A stretch of 64,000 nt of DNA from Straminergon stramineum (lineage: Eukaryota; Streptophyta; Bryopsida; Hypnales; Calliergonaceae), in contig OY987272.1 in NCBI GenBank assembly GCA_963920665.1, positions 3,167,001 through 3,231,000 of the forward strand, read 5' to 3'. Under the pieces are notes generated by a model. It had not been told where the DNA came from. It saw nothing but the letters and a program-made list of their open reading frames with translations, and did no database searches. Numbering within the stretch: the stretch's first letter is position 1; each line of letters starts with the position of its first letter. Of the stretch, positions 10,676 to 24,999 are shown one piece after another. A program made the translations under genes and the position numbers.

Positions 10676-13652
10676 AAGGTAGAGGCACCTTAATCTCTAA
10701 GTGCCCTAGGGGACCAAAAGTGTCCTCACATAATTTGGAAGTCCAATTTCAAAGGTTGTCATTTTTGAATCCGATGTCCAAATTCAATAAAAAGAAATTG
10801 GGAAATCTGAGATCTCTCTTTTAGTTTGTTTGGTAAACTTTTTAGATCAATTCAATATGTATTGATTTTTTGAAAGTCATTCAAAGTTCATAGGGCCATT
10901 AGAATTCACCAAACTACATTTTGATGGTTGCAACTTTGGGGGCTTGTATCTCTTTCATTGAATTTTTTTTTTATATGAAATTTGTTGGATTATGACTCCT
11001 TTGAAGTCTAGTTATTGCAATAAAATTTTCTTGTTAGTCGAAGTTGTATTGAATAGGAGCTATTCGAAGTTCAAAATCTAGACATTTTTGGATTACAGTG
11101 AACTTCAGTGGCTTGTTTCTTCTTTATACAATGTCCTTTTCCAATAATTATTTTTGGGAAAGTTGCAAATACTAGTCTAGTTTGTGTCATTAAAATTCAT
11201 TTCAATAAAAGAAGTTATGAGTGACTAAGGAGGTTCACCCTTAGATGTGTTTTTTGTAACTTTGTTGGCTTTCTTTTTTGACATTTCAAAGTGTTTTTTG
11301 TAGACACAATGAATCAATTGAATGACATTTTCATTCACCAATGTGTTTGTATATTGGTTTTGCAGCACATTATAGTTTGAAATTTTGCATTTGAGTGGGT
11401 TTAGAAATCAAATTTCACCTCCAAATGTGTTTCTAGGAAAGTGTCAACATCTCTTTTTCAACACTAAAACATTATAACCTTGTAATCTATGTGGCCAAAT
11501 GACTCAAAATTTGATAAACTTCATCTACAACACATACATTACAAGATTGTATGGTTGAGATTTCTAAACCTTAGTGACATTTAGACCTACAACACTTCAA
11601 TAGCAATGATGTTTTTAAACCCAAAAGGCCTTTGGTCTTTAGGGGTTAAATTCTCAATATAAGTGTTTCAATATCTTCTATATGACTACATTGTGAATTT
11701 TTGTTCAAACATATTAGCAAATTGTACTAAAAGATGTTATAAATTTTCAAAAGCAATAGGTATTCTCCTACAATAGATCATAGATTTAGTAGAAAACAAC
11801 AAATTTGAAACCTTGAACCAACAAAGAATGATGCATGAATAGTCATACTCATAAATAACCACTTCAATCATTTACACAAGTTTGCATCAATAATAGCAAC
11901 TATAATAGCCACTTTGATAATTACTCAATCGAGTTTGCATAAATAATAGACATTTTGATCGTTTATTAAAGTTGTAAATAGGAGACTGGAGATTTCAAAT
12001 CCAAATTTGGTTGGTTTTTAGGCAAGAAATACGAGTTCATTTTAGGTATATAGTAGTTGAAGGTGCTACTACTTTATTATGTTGCATTTCCATAATTGAA
12101 AAATTGAAAAAGATTAAATTATTAGTGGCTAAATTTCATATCCAAGAGGTATGTATAGCTGAACACTAAAGGAAGGTACATTTGTGACAATGTATATAAC
12201 ATTTTCTTTTATAAAGCTCTAAACGTGATATTCTATAGTAGATAATACTACCAGATTGCTTAACCCTAAATGCCCAAGCCTTTCTAAGTGTGTTTTGACT
12301 ATGAAAAAAGAACATGAGCTCATAGTTATCTCCAATGAAATTTTTTATTTTTTTTCAAAATCTAACTATGTAGATGTTTACAGAGCTTCCTTATTAGTAT
12401 GCCTACAAATTTTGAGTGCAAAATTGCATAGGAGTTGTGAGATTATAACAAGAGAAATGTATGTTTTCTATCTGTAGTATATTGTCCCTCTCCACAATGT
12501 TAAAGAAATTTGCATATAAAAGTTTTTTGGGGATTAGAGGTGATGTGACTGACTAAAAAATTGTGTTTGCACACTAAAATGGCCTTCCAAAAATGTTAAG
12601 TTCAAACAAAGAGCTATCAAACCCATTACACGATCCACCTGGCAATTCTTCAAACCCAATCTTTGTTTATAAATAGATATTGTATATCACTCCAAATCAA
12701 CACTTGCATGTTCAAATTTTCAATGGTGAGAATCATCATAATACTTTACTCTTTCCACTAGGACCATTTCCGATGCAAATTGATAATTACAAATTCTTCA
12801 ATCTCAAATCAATTGAAGTTCACAAGTTTCGTTAAAAGCCGGGAAGTGGGGTACCATTAGTAAGCTTCACTTCTCACTGTGATATCTATATCTGCCTTCG
12901 AAGACCTCTCAAAAATCATATATTCACCATTCTCAGTGAAAAATAAAAGCTTTCAGTACTTAACGTTCAAATCTGCACATAAATTGTTTTCAACCAGACA
13001 AAGGAAATCAACTGCCTATACCAAAACGAGCCTACAATTTCAGATCGACCATATATAGTCAGCTGGGCAATTAGGGGTTGTTTACTATGAGGTCTGTCAC
13101 CTTCGCATATTAAACAAGAACAGTGTGACTGTATGGCTTTGTCTACTTCAACCTACAAACCTAACCGCCTTGGGCAATGTGCAGTGGTCATAGAGAGGAT
13201 TTGAAAACTTAGAATCAGATACATAGAGTGAAGACATAGTCTCTGCCCAATGGATAGGGACAAAAAATGTGATAAAATCCTTCTTTCCAGCATTGCGTAC
13301 ATTCCATCTTGGACTAGAAACTTCAATAAAAATAGCAGAATTTTCCACACTAAGAATAAACAACTAGTTTCATTTTAATACATATCGCATGCTCTACAAA
13401 ACATTGTACAAGCCAATATATGTCAGGCCCTTGAACTGTACATCACACAAGAGAGTGATGTTTCCATGCCGGTCCTCTAAGTAGCCTCCCCTAGGTCTCT
13501 TCTGATAGCTTCGCCTGTCAAAGTTAAGGGGCCTTCTCAAGGAATCAAATATCCTCTACTGCTATAATTAACATGCCGGAGGAACCACTTTCGTGGCTAA
13601 GCAATGGAAGATCAATTGCTACTCTAAAAAGAATCCGCAGAAATGATAGGAA
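10676..13652. other. AT-rich repeat DNA downstream of the kinesin gene
   Basis: No gene is supported. At 11634-11649 the string GGTCTTTAGGGGTTAA is a near-perfect reverse complement of the left end of the 950-bp TTAA elements, suggesting the edge of another decayed, inverted copy. From about 12.8 kb composition becomes less AT-rich, consistent with 3' UTR of the minus-strand kinesin gene ending at 13653. Confidence 0.45.
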
Positions 13653-16600
13653 CTAAAAATCTTCTAGGTTTAAATTTTCTTTACTTTCCGTTGGGATCGT
13701 CAAGGTACTAGGTTTGTCAGTCATCGATATAAATTCTGGGTTCCTATTGAAATCAAGTTGCTCCAAGCTTTCCCTCAAAAGCTTCTCCTCACCTTCCATA
13801 AGCTCGTTGAATGGTTCGAAATGAGAAGCTATCTCCAAAGTTTTAGCGGACACTTTCTGATGCGCCAACTCCTCGGAGTCATGGGCATTTCGTTGCTCGA
13901 GAATCCCTGAATACGCCTCAAACTCGGACTCCAAACTCTGACGCTTGCTGCAAACATCTAGTTTCTCGAAGTCTTCGTCCAAAAGCGACTCCTTCTCTGT
14001 CATCAGCTCCGAAAACGTCTCGAATTCGGTCTCCATCGCAGCTTGTTTCATGTCGCAAACTTCGATCTGTTCGAAGTCTTCATCGAACAAGGAACCCTGA
14101 TCAGCCGAGAAGTCGGGCTCCAGCTCGAGTTTGACAGAAACCTTCAGTTCCACCTGATCCAACCAAGTAAAGCGAACTTCAGAAAAAACTAATGATGTGG
14201 CAAATCACTACAAACCTGAAATTGGAGCACACAGTGGGCATAAGGGAAGCTTAAGTGCATGATGCATCACCTGATCCTGAAACTGGTTCTGGTCAACAGT
14301 GTGCTTGTCCTGAACCACAATCTTAACGTCGTCGTCACGGACACTGCGTTTTAGCTCCTCGCTTTCCTTCTGCGAAGTTTACAATACTTACAAAAACGCC
14401 AGGTGCGGAAAAGAAACAGAATGATTTGAAACTAAAAGTTACTACTCCAAAATGGCTAATTAGGATGCTCTAAACTGTTTATCACGAAAATATACTACTC
14501 AACGTCGGTTGTGGTGATGTTACAGCATTTGTAGTGTACACGGGTGGTGCAGTTAGATTGGTTTTTCATACTAATTTTTCAAACTGACCAATTACTCACC
14601 CATACTAATTAACCATTTCGGTGCAGTAGCAAAACCTATCAAGACTGGGCGCGCTACACTTAGCCAATTGGAACACCATTCTAAGGCAAACCCGATCCAC
14701 AGTAATGCTGCCAGGTTTTCTACAAGTCCTCTCGAGGCTGCATCTGCTACGAGAGATTGTACATAGGCATGTGAAATCTAGTAACCCTACAATGTGAATG
14801 TTCGAAAATCTCTGACGGGAAGGACAAACGCAGGGGACCTAGGATCAACCTGCTGTTGCTGGAGCTGAGCTTTAAGGTCTTCAATGATTTGCAAATGTAC
14901 CGACCTTTCGAGCTCCAACTCCTCGAAGCGTCCCATTGGTTGGGCCTGTTATGTATCACCAAGTCAGAAAGAGAACTCGGAGTGCCAAAACATAAGATGT
15001 TCCCGAAAGGGCAAAGTATACGATTGACATTTGGACGCCATTACCGTGTATCGAAAGACGTACTTAGCACATTTGAAATTACCTTCAGAAAGTCCAGATC
15101 CTGCTGCTGCTCCTGACAGCGAGCACTCAGTTGCGCGACTTGAGACTTCAGTTCCTCAACTTGTCTGCAAGATTGATGAGTACTGTGAAAATCGGAAATT
15201 AACGACACCGGCTTCCATACCCTAAATATTAAAAAAATTGAAGAGATAGTACGAAATGAAGATAAAAGAGAGGTACGAAATCGCGATGCTAAGATAGCCA
15301 TACATCGTCAAAGTTGAGTTCATCTCTAAACAAGTGCTAAGATCGTTACAGCAGATCTCCAACTCCTTTCGATACTTGTCAGCCTGCAAAAGCAAGTGCG
15401 AATACTCTAACTCAGACATTGTGGAATTTCCGAAGGCCCCCAAAACAAATAACAGTTGTCGAAGCTTCAGATTAGAAAGCCCACAACGAAAATTCTGAGA
15501 AGTTGGAACTTCCTCCACAAAGAACTATGAAACATGAGAGGTTGAACAGCAAACCTGTGCACTCGAGAGGGCATGAGCTCCCTGTTCCAAAGCGAGCTTT
15601 GTTTCCGTCATCTCCAACAGCTGTCATTCCGTAGCAACATTAGAAATTAAATATTTATAAATAAAGACTGAGGTACATTAAAAATATTGCATCGTCTTAA
15701 ATTAGAGTAATTAATATACAAATATTAAGCCTTGAGGATGATCATGAAGTAGAGAGCTGAGATGTATAACCTGGTCCCGGAGATTCGCAATGTCTTCCAT
15801 CATTGCCATACGCTCTCCATGTTCATAGAATTCTTGAAACCTGCCAGTATGATAAATAGTCGAATATCAAAATCTCGGGCAGAATATTGCGGAGTACTTT
15901 CAAGAATAATTGCTCTCAAACAATTCCCGAAAAAAAAAAAGACAAATCTTTAAATGAAAATTCACATACCCTCGGACTTGTTCCATGAGGCGAATATTAT
16001 CCATGGCAAAACGGGTGAGCTCTGGATTACGATCAATCTGTGCTCTCACAAGTTCGAGTTCTTCGGTCAGTCGTTTATTCTCCTCAATGAGATAAGTGTC
16101 CGTCGGTAGTCTTTCAACTACCACCGCTTCTAATCTCCGAATTTTCTCGTCTCGGAACCGGAGAATCATCTTACCACTCTGCGTGTTTTGATCACGCTGT
16201 TGTACCTGCGACAAGATAGTCAACATCAGCAAAGGAAAAATGGTTACTTTGGGCCAAAGACATCGAGATCTCAATGAGTTTCTGGTCGTACGAGACTTGC
16301 TTGCCAACTATTGTACAGACGACTACGAGGTAACGAGATGTACTTGCTGGATAATGCTTGGAACTACTCCGCAACGGGGCAACGACCACGAAAGAATGAA
16401 TGTATGTTCGCAAAACAAAGTCCTGTAAAATACCAGAGTTTGCAGCTGGTCAATTTCAACAGCATATCGCTTGGCTGCAATTTGTGCCTGTTGCTCCCTT
16501 CTCAACGCAGCTGTCAGCGTCGCCTCCACTGCTCTAATCTACACAGAACGTGAAACGAACACGAGATTAACAATTAAGAACCCAAGATACCACCGTATAT

Positions 16601-19600
16601 CAAGATAAAGTATTGTACAAGATCATTACACTCTTTCCAATACCTTATGCTGTAGATTGCTCGAGATGATTCCACGTGTGGCACTCAGAGCACCCGCATG
16701 ACTGTTATCACCTTCCATCGGTAGCAAAGTGGAGACACTGTGGCACTTCAAGTGGTTGAGTTCATCCTGCTCCACATGGTCATAGTCATGCACATTAAGG
16801 CCTGGAAGAATCAGAGACACAGAGCTTCCGACATGATGGACATCGTGGTTGTGCCTTAAGTCGAGGAAAGGAAAGACAAACTGATATTCACCTTCAATTG
16901 CTGGATTTCACGACGTAATGCGGTAACGTCTCCTGAAGAATCCTCATTTATATAAGCCTGAGAACGTAAGACGAAGCGTTAACACAGTCCGGTGATAAGA
17001 TACCCACGGAGATCATCCAGGATGAAACGGAAAACGAACAATAAGTTCAAATATTTACATTGTTGCGAATAAACTTCGCTCGTTGTGCAAATTTGAGTGT
17101 GCTCACTGTCTCCAACGCATTGCTGCATACACAACACATCCGTCAGCTCGGATAAGCTGACATAGCAGTCATTCCATGGTGATAGTTTTGTATATGTTCT
17201 CCCCGGCAACAATTTTTGGAAAACAGAAAACGTGTATTGTTCCGTGTGAACGTAAATTGTATAAACGTCCAGACATGTCCTGAGGAAATTTCCTGCACTT
17301 AATCAATGAATGCTTGTAAACTTAAAGGAGACACACCTATTTGAAGGGCTAATTGTGGCTATGACTGTTGTTTTAGAATTTCCTCCTAGAGAATCCTGCA
17401 GTTCACAAAACGAGACATTGGTAAGTTTATTCAGACGACAAGAATGGGTTTTAAGCAGCACCACTAGTATGAGATCCCGATGATTCTAATTTCCACATAA
17501 TACCAGTTTCAAATCAACATCAACTTCTGGATTTAGCTTTCAAGAAAAACCTGGAGAAGAAAGGTGAGCTTCGAATCACGGTAAGGCACATGGCGCTGTT
17601 TCCCATTCGCAACATCCACCAGTATCATGATGACCAACCTGCAAGAGACATAAAACCGAATGTAAGAGACGTTTAAGCAATGGTGACCAGAACTGGTCCA
17701 CATGACCAAGACACTGAAAGTTACCTGTTAACGTAAAATTCAGCGGATTTCACCTCTTGAAACCAGAATAACACAATGAATAGTTGTCATACCCAAGTGT
17801 CGATAGAGACTTGTTGATGTTAGCCGCTTCTTTCAAGCGATCACCTTCAGCCCCTGAAGACCTCTGTCTGTTCAAGAATAAACCCAGACCGGGTAATCTT
17901 AGTCACAGAAAGCGCGAACAGTTCGTAGTTCAATCATGACATAAAGGCAATGTAAAGAATAGTTCCCAAACAAAAGGCTGCTACGATCAAAGAATCAAAC
18001 CTTTCCGACCCGGCAAGATCAACCAGGTTCAAGCGTCCAAATCTGATGTTGGTCAGTGAATCTTTCTCCCACTGCATCAGCACAAGACAGAAGATCATTA
18101 AAACATCAAGTGCTGGAAGAAGCAGTTAACGGTTTCGGAATTGAAATTGCGGTGGTTGCATCCATAGAACCATCGAAACCAGCAGGATGTCAGAGACAGT
18201 ATGTCTGAGACACGCATGCACTACGTCTCAGACACTGACGTACCTTGCTTTCAACACTGCAGGCGAAAACGCTGTGAGATCTACTACTCTCCCTATTCAT
18301 GTTCGTCACCGCAACTTTCCTGTTAGCAGCTCCCTGAAATCCATATTACAAACTAGGCATGTCAGCGGCATGGACACGATCTGTGAAGCAGTCCAACGGG
18401 GATCGCAGCAGCTCAGCAAGGGACGACAGCAATGATAACGTACTTGTAGTAGTAGCTGAACAACATCAAGCACACTCTTGACCTCAACCTCCTTCAAATT
18501 CTCAACATACACTCCGGTCTTCACATCTTCTCTGATCTGTAGACGAAACGGAAAAACGCGTCAACTATATAAACTTCTACCCACAATTAAGAAAGGCTCT
18601 TAAAATCAAATTGCGATATTTAAACATACGCTAAAAAATGTACCTGCAAGTTGGTGGACGATGGATCCAATAAATCTGTAATGTGCTCATTGTAAATCTC
18701 AAGAAATGAACATTTGCAGACAAATCTTAACTGCTCTTGCTCCCGCAGTTGCTCCTCCTGCAGAACCAACGATGCGTAAACCCAGCAGTTATTGCAGAGA
18801 GCATCACTCTCAAAATTCACAGCAGATGCATAGATCGCCGGAGTGCCCAAGACTGGGCGGAAGAACGAGAAAGTAGTACTTAGATTGTCCATTTCTCAAC
18901 TACACTCACTTGTCGAATCCTAGCAAACAAGTACTCGAAGATGCGAGGAGTCATCCCACGTTGGTGGCTAGGTCGTTCAGCAAGTTCATCAATGTCTCCG
19001 AGCATTGTGTGCGTCTTGCCACTCCCTGTCTGTCCGTAAGCGAACATACTACTATTGTAACCCCGAATGCAATTCTCCACCATTGGAGTTCCAGCAACAC
19101 GGAACAGATCTTCCTGCATCATGGAACGCCCTGAATTCAGTCCAAACTGGGCTGATCCAGAAGATGCCCTCATTACAACATTCAAATCCTACTAAAATCA
19201 TTCAAGCCCCAATGGATCAAGATCTAAAAGTGTCAATATGACTAATGTGATTGATCATTTTGTGGAAATGTAATTCAGACGCGACGAAATTCAATATCAC
19301 AAGAAGCAGTGATACATGTTGCATTCGATGGTGAAAAAATGAATGAAACAATGAGGAAGAAAAAGTCCCCATACGACCCAATAGATACTGCTTAATAAAA
19401 CTGAAGTTCATTTAAGGGCCGCTTGGCCCTTCTGAGGTTAAGGGGACGCCGAAGGCCTCGCTGCGTACCTGCGATGTAGACTCGCCAGCGACATGGTCAA
19501 AGGTGAACCGAGTTTCCGGTTGCCCGACCCAAGTTATCGTGTGGGGACTATCTTGCTGAACACATCTGGTGAAACCCTGCACTGATGCCTCTGCACTACT

Positions 19601-21798
19601 TACGGGGCGCGTGCGAACTAGGACCTGCATCGTGATCACAATTCTAGTCAGAAAGGAACCGAAACTCTATTAACACGAACTACAACTGCTAGACACCAAG
19701 AGGATGCATGTCTTCATGGTATCATATAGATTGAGCTCAACCTGAACATTGTGGTCGTTCCAAAAATCTGGATCTTCTTGCAATTCGAAATGCGGAATAT
19801 TTTGAGCAGGGCTCTTCATTGAATTGGAACGTTGATGAGATCCTTTGCTTGCAGACCCAGGCTTCCGAGGCCGAGGAATGTTTTTGCTCGGAGTGGTTCT
19901 CGGAGTACTTGGAGCCGACTCAGTGTCGGAGCCTATCCTGGATGTCGTATAGCCTGAGTAGAGACTGCTGCTCGAACATGATGGGATACTAAGGTCGGAG
20001 CAGGTGGAGGAGGATGAAGAAGATGTATCTGAGAAATGATTACTCAGCTCTAGCACAACATCTCTGGATTGATCCAACTTCGGAGAGCCACCAACCATGG
20101 CTGCGGCGGGCCTCAGCCCAGTGGAACCTGCAGAAATCCTCTCAATCCACTTAGTACAGAACGTGACTGAAGGGGCACATGCAGAACTCCGATTACCAAG
20201 TTCTAAATCCGTTCTGAACAAATCACAATATTCGATTCAATATCAGAGACAAAGTCCCAAATTCACTGACGACTGAAAGCAGAATCCGTAACAGTGACGT
20301 CTACCCTAATTTTGAAAGCCGCATCCATCAGGGCATTCAACGCCCAGTAGAGATTTTGCGCCCTCTGCCAGTACGATCCTCAAAAGAATTCTAGATGAGA
20401 AACAAGTTTGAAGTGTTCTTTGAAATCAATCCACCACGCCATCTACTCGGTGCCAGCACTCTCCGTCCGGTTCAAGATAAACATTTAAATAATTTAAACA
20501 CATTCGACGCCATGAAGGTCACACGGGCTACGAATCACGATGCTAATTATCACAATACCAGGAGGTATCCTGAACAGTTAAAAAGCGATGCGGGCAGAAC
20601 GAGAGATGTGGAAGTACACAAAGGCCACTTACCTAGGGAGATATTCGCATTATATTTGAAACCCCGGGTTGTCTGACCTAACATTGTCATACTACCAAAG
20701 ATCCTTCTCAACTCCAAAGATCAGAGGTTGTGCTCCAACCATGACTCATAAGAACCTCCACAGACGCACCTACTCCTGCTAATAACGTCCAAAGGCGGGA
20801 ATACGACTAGAGAGGAGGGCCGAGTGACCATCACCGTCAGTCACCGAATGGGTTTAAGAAAATCTCACATGCTAGGAAGATATTCGAATTTACGTCCTCC
20901 AACTATTCTAGTTCCCTGCCTTTACTGATCAGTGAAGACACTAATCATGAAAGCTCCTGAAATTTTGAATAACCCAATACCAATGGGGGAGGAGAGTCCT
21001 CGCCCTTACTATACGGTTTCTTAGATCGACAACGGCTGAGGTCGAGATACTTGTCTGGAACAATCGGCTAGTATAACACGTGATTCCAGTACCATGCCTC
21101 GCTAACGAGAAACCAAAGCGCGTAAAAGAAAGTTTCGAACCAGCGCTTGAGGAATCGGATGCTGCGCTACATTACAAAGCACACTAAGACAGTGCAGATT
21201 CAAAGAGGTATTAGACCGTCAATCGATCAGTGTCGATGCGAAGCTCTGCTGAGGATTCGTAGCCAGCAGACTTGATAGAGTAGCCAGCATCGTGCGCAAC
21301 CGCAGAGCCAATACTGGAGACGCTATACTGACTTCAAGAACACAAAGCAGAAGAGGCGAGGGTAGGAGCCTTTAGAACAGCATAGGAGGTTACAGTACCA
21401 GGGGCTAGGTCCTCATGGTGCTGGCCGAATTGCTTGCTCCACCCGAACCGCTTCTTACTGGAGCTATTGGGCGCGGAATGAGCAGCGACCTTGTGCTCCG
21501 GCGTACCCGGCGGGAAAGTCGCGATGTTCTCCCCGTATTCAGCGCCCTGTTTTCTTTGGGAAAGTGACGATGGCGTGAGCTTCTTCGACACGGCTGGTAA
21601 GGTCGGAGAACCGAAGGTCGGATGAACGTGGTGAGCCTCTTTCGACTGTTGCTGTTGATGCGCAACGACTTTGTTCCGAGGCCTAACTGAAATCGGAGAC
21701 AGGGGAGCTCGTGACTCCAAGTCGACACTTCCATCACGCGATGGCGACGTCGCCCCTCTTGAAGGAAACAACTTCATAATCACTGATTCTTTTCCCAT
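13653..21798 (-). CDS. Kinesin-12 motor protein (PAKRP1/KIN-12 type)
   Basis: Plus-end microtubule motor of the plant phragmoplast class. Exons in transcription order: 21798-21344, 20213-19742, 19624-19469, 19113-18910, 18757-18644, 18536-18444, 18333-18244, 18071-18001, 17867-17793, 17638-17551, 17395-17337, 17122-17059, 16957-16882, 16801-16644, 16538-16434, 16205-15970, 15840-15771, 15620-15555, 15383-15304, 15164-15083, 14945-14850, 14369-14271, 14153-13653, about 1169 residues. The motor starts near residue 307 after DPDFWNDHNVQ. P-loop GQTGSGKT (388-395), switch I NRESSRSH (about 511-518) and switch II DLAGSE (546-551) are all intact, followed by STLKFAQRAKFIRNN. The tail is coiled coil with IEENKRLTEELELVRAQID and NPELTRFAMDN, which match the class I kinesin-12 tail as I recall it. 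The N-terminal 300 residues are Ser/Pro-rich. The exon 13 donor (GTTTGT) is weak and was chosen for phase; the first intron (1.1 kb) could hide a further exon. Confidence 0.93.
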
Positions 21799-21810
21799 AC
21801 TCTCTCGTTC

Positions 21811-22300
21811 ACTAGTCCTCCACTACCTGAAAACGAAACCTCTTCTTCAATTTACCTTGGATGCATTCTGCCGTCGTGCTAAACCAAAAAATTCAAGAAA
21901 CACGAACTTCTCAGGGTTGACAATACTGGCCCTCGATTATCATGAATACACGAAGCTCGACCACACTGCAACTCCCCCCTTCACTAGTCCTCCACCACCT
22001 GTATACGGAACCTCTTCCACAATTCACCCTGAATAAATTCCGCCTTCGTGGTCAACCAGAATTTCACAAAACACGAACCTCTGAGGGTTGATCAAATTGG
22101 CCTTCAATTTTCATAATAGAGGAATCTTGGTCGCAATACTTGCCTTCCCTTCACTAATTCTCCCCCACCTGAATACGAAACCTCTTCCTCAATTCACCTT
22201 GAATGCATCCCGCTTTCAAACCAAAAATTCAGGAACACAAACCTCTAAGAGTTGATCACATAAACCATCAATTTTCAATCCACCACCACACTACTACTCC
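21811..22300. repeat. About 170-bp tandem repeat, three copies, upstream of the kinesin ATG
   Basis: Three degenerate direct copies start at 21811, 21983 and 22153. Each begins ACTA(G/A)T(C/T)CTCC followed by ACCTG, then CGAAACCTCTTC, a block resembling CACGAACCTCTGAGGGTTGA, and a CTTCAATTTTCAT-like segment. They begin only 13 bases upstream of the kinesin start codon, so they lie in its leader or promoter. Confidence 0.75.
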
Positions 22301-23060
22301 CACCCCTTCTCTGAATCCTGGAGCACTTGACTATGATTCTCGTCCTCACACACGGTCAATGCATTCCCGCGTCCAATTCACGACCAAGTCGTCTCCACGA
22401 CTACAATTCAGCAGACAAAAACCTCGATTGAACGACTTCGCCTACCTCGAACTAGTTCAAATTTGGCGCAGAACAAATCACCCCACTCTCAATTTCCAAA
22501 CTGATCGAACAGAAGTGGAATCGTCCCCAACCAAAGAAAGAATTCACGAGACCTGACAAACGCCACCCGACCTAAGCCAAATTTTCACCGTTAACGACCG
22601 TTCCAGTTTCCTTCTGTGCGGATTTTTGATGACCGTTTGGTTCATCACTGCACTGCACTGACTGCAGCGAGCGGAATCTGGGGGAATGGCAGAACCAGTG
22701 TTGATGGGAAGAGAGAGAAGCTGTTGGGGGCGGGAGGCAATTCAATGGCGTCCCCGTCAGGTGCCCCGTTACCTCCAACGGTCATACTATACGAACTGCG
22801 CCGTCCATTGCGCAGTTTCTGCCCGTTGGGCGCCGTTGAATGTCGGGCCTGGTTACCTCAGGGGCAGCCACGTGGAAAGACGTTAGGGAACTGGTCTTTA
22901 ATTTTTTTTCTGACAAAATATCTAAAAAAAGACGACCCCAAAAAGAACAAAAAAAGAAGCTGATTAGTTTTTTCCTTTTGGGGTTTTTAATTATTTCCGG
23001 TCTTTCAAAAAAGAAAAGGTGATTCCCTCTACAACCCCTAAATGCCCACAGGACCATTTT
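22301..23060. promoter_or_regulatory. Probable promoter region of the kinesin-12 gene
   Basis: This block is less AT-rich than the neighbouring repeats and has no convincing protein signature on either strand. Its position upstream of the minus-strand kinesin start suggests promoter and 5' leader. No TATA box could be assigned with confidence. Confidence 0.3.
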
Positions 23061-24999
23061 ACAATTTCCACCCTCATTCGGGTAGAAATTTTTATTCCTA
23101 CCCTAACTAGATTGAGTTGTCTTTCTATATCTATATTCATAATATCTAAGATTGCTACAATCAAACAAAACTATTAGGGAATGTCAAACAAAGTATTTGG
23201 TGTTTGCCTAGTACTGAAATGTTTATTGATTTGGAGAAATTGTAGTCATCCCTACTACTACATCTTAATATACTTCTTTTTTTCAAAAATCAATTCTATC
23301 TAAGCATCATGGACTTCGATGGCAAATTCCTTTGTTAATGCCTGTGTTAGAAGAGAGAACTATCACTTCCTTCCCCCCATAAATTCTCAAGTGTGAGCTC
23401 AGTGTTGAAATGTTTACAATTCGGAGAAACTGCTAATATTCTCATCACTGCATCTTTATGCCTTTTTTGAAAGATCAATTCTATCTCAGCCTCATAGACC
23501 TCGATGTTGAATTTCATTGTTGATGCTTCAGTTAGAACCTATAAATGCCGTATTTTTGCCTAATCTTTCTTGTTAACAAGATCAATTATCTGACTAAAAC
23601 GAATGAACATAAGTTATAAGAGTTAAGTTGCAGCTCAAATTGCTGTAGCAAATTGTCCAAGTCTTAACCTTGTAACTTTAGTGATTGCCGCATGAGCGAT
23701 CTGGCGAAGACCCCACAAAATCAGGTGGTTCTGTCTCGGAGAGGAGAAGAGTCTGACTTCTGTGAATAATGAAGTCTGTTGGTATGGAAAAATGTGTAAT
23801 TATTGTGTGGTAACTACGGTGGAAGCAACTAATGAAGAGAAGAAGTACTCAGTGGTACATAATTGAAGTTAATTGAATGCTAAGGTAGCAGAGGATCATC
23901 AATTTGCTCTTACACACGGTACAAAGTGGAGACTCCAATCACTCCATCAAGTAGATAGTAAACTAAGTTGGTGTGCTCTAAAAGCGACCATTTATTCAAG
24001 GGTTGGTTTGCCATTTTCATGGGCTTCCGTGGAGGGGAAGATTTTTAGCTCATTTTTCACTTGAAGAGATATAGATGCGGCATGTGTGACAAGTGATTTC
24101 ATACTTGTCAAGGCATTATTGGATTACTTGTGAATTTTCAAAAGATTTCTATTGTAGACACCTATTTGTGAGTGTGGGTTTTTCTAAATTTATTCCCGTG
24201 CAACCTGTAAAGACATACAAGGAAACCAAAGAGAATGTTTGGCTCTTGCAATATCTAAAACTTTAGCCTCAATTCACTCAATAGTGGCTAAAGAGGTTGA
24301 TTTAAGGACCACCTCATGTCCATTCCAAAGCTAATTCCAAGGTCAATTTGAAGAAGACAATCATTTTTAGAATAGACTATCTTAAGTTAGTGCGCTCTTA
24401 AGCAACTTTGCTTTAAAAGTTGCTTGTAACATAGAGGTCCACTTTAATTTCTTTCATCAATTCACCAACATTATACATTACATTTCAAGAGGTGGTCACT
24501 TTTAGTGACCACTTCGATTCAACTTCAAAAATTCTTAACTAATTCTACAAAGGTCCAAATTATATGAAACAATAGATTAATCTGCACTACATAGTGAAAT
24601 TAGGTTGCTTTATCCCCCAAAAGTTACTTTACAAGCCATCAAAGTCAACAAATATTTCTAAAAATATTTCCATTTTTACACATGGAGGTTCATGAGTCCC
24701 AAATACAGCAATAGGAAATTCAAAAGTAGTTCATTCTCGTACAATAATTATAAATATTCATTTAGTGTCAAATGTCGAAAAATTAGTCAAGGGCAACCTA
24801 ATTTGACTATTCAATGTAGGATTTTTGAGTACAAAGCCCAATTATTTTCTCTATATCTTTAACTCAAAATACAAACTTTTTCTTCCATAATTTGCCAATG
24901 TTTCTTCAAATTACAACCCTTTTTCTTCCTCAATTCCACCAGCTAACTTTGAATTAGCCCGCAGGTTTTCCCCCGAACATTGTTGGCTCCTAGCATCAA
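23061..24999. repeat. AT-rich dispersed-repeat DNA
   Basis: A segment near 23110-23280 resembles 33700-33845 (shared GTTGTCTTTC, AAGATTGCTACAATC and TTGGTGTTTGCC-like blocks) and a partial repeat of itself near 23400-23530. No gene is supported. Confidence 0.4.

Noticed and set aside
22616..23022. Plus-strand open frames around 22.6-23.0 kb
   Set aside because: No recognisable protein, lysine runs from A-rich DNA, and position in the kinesin promoter.
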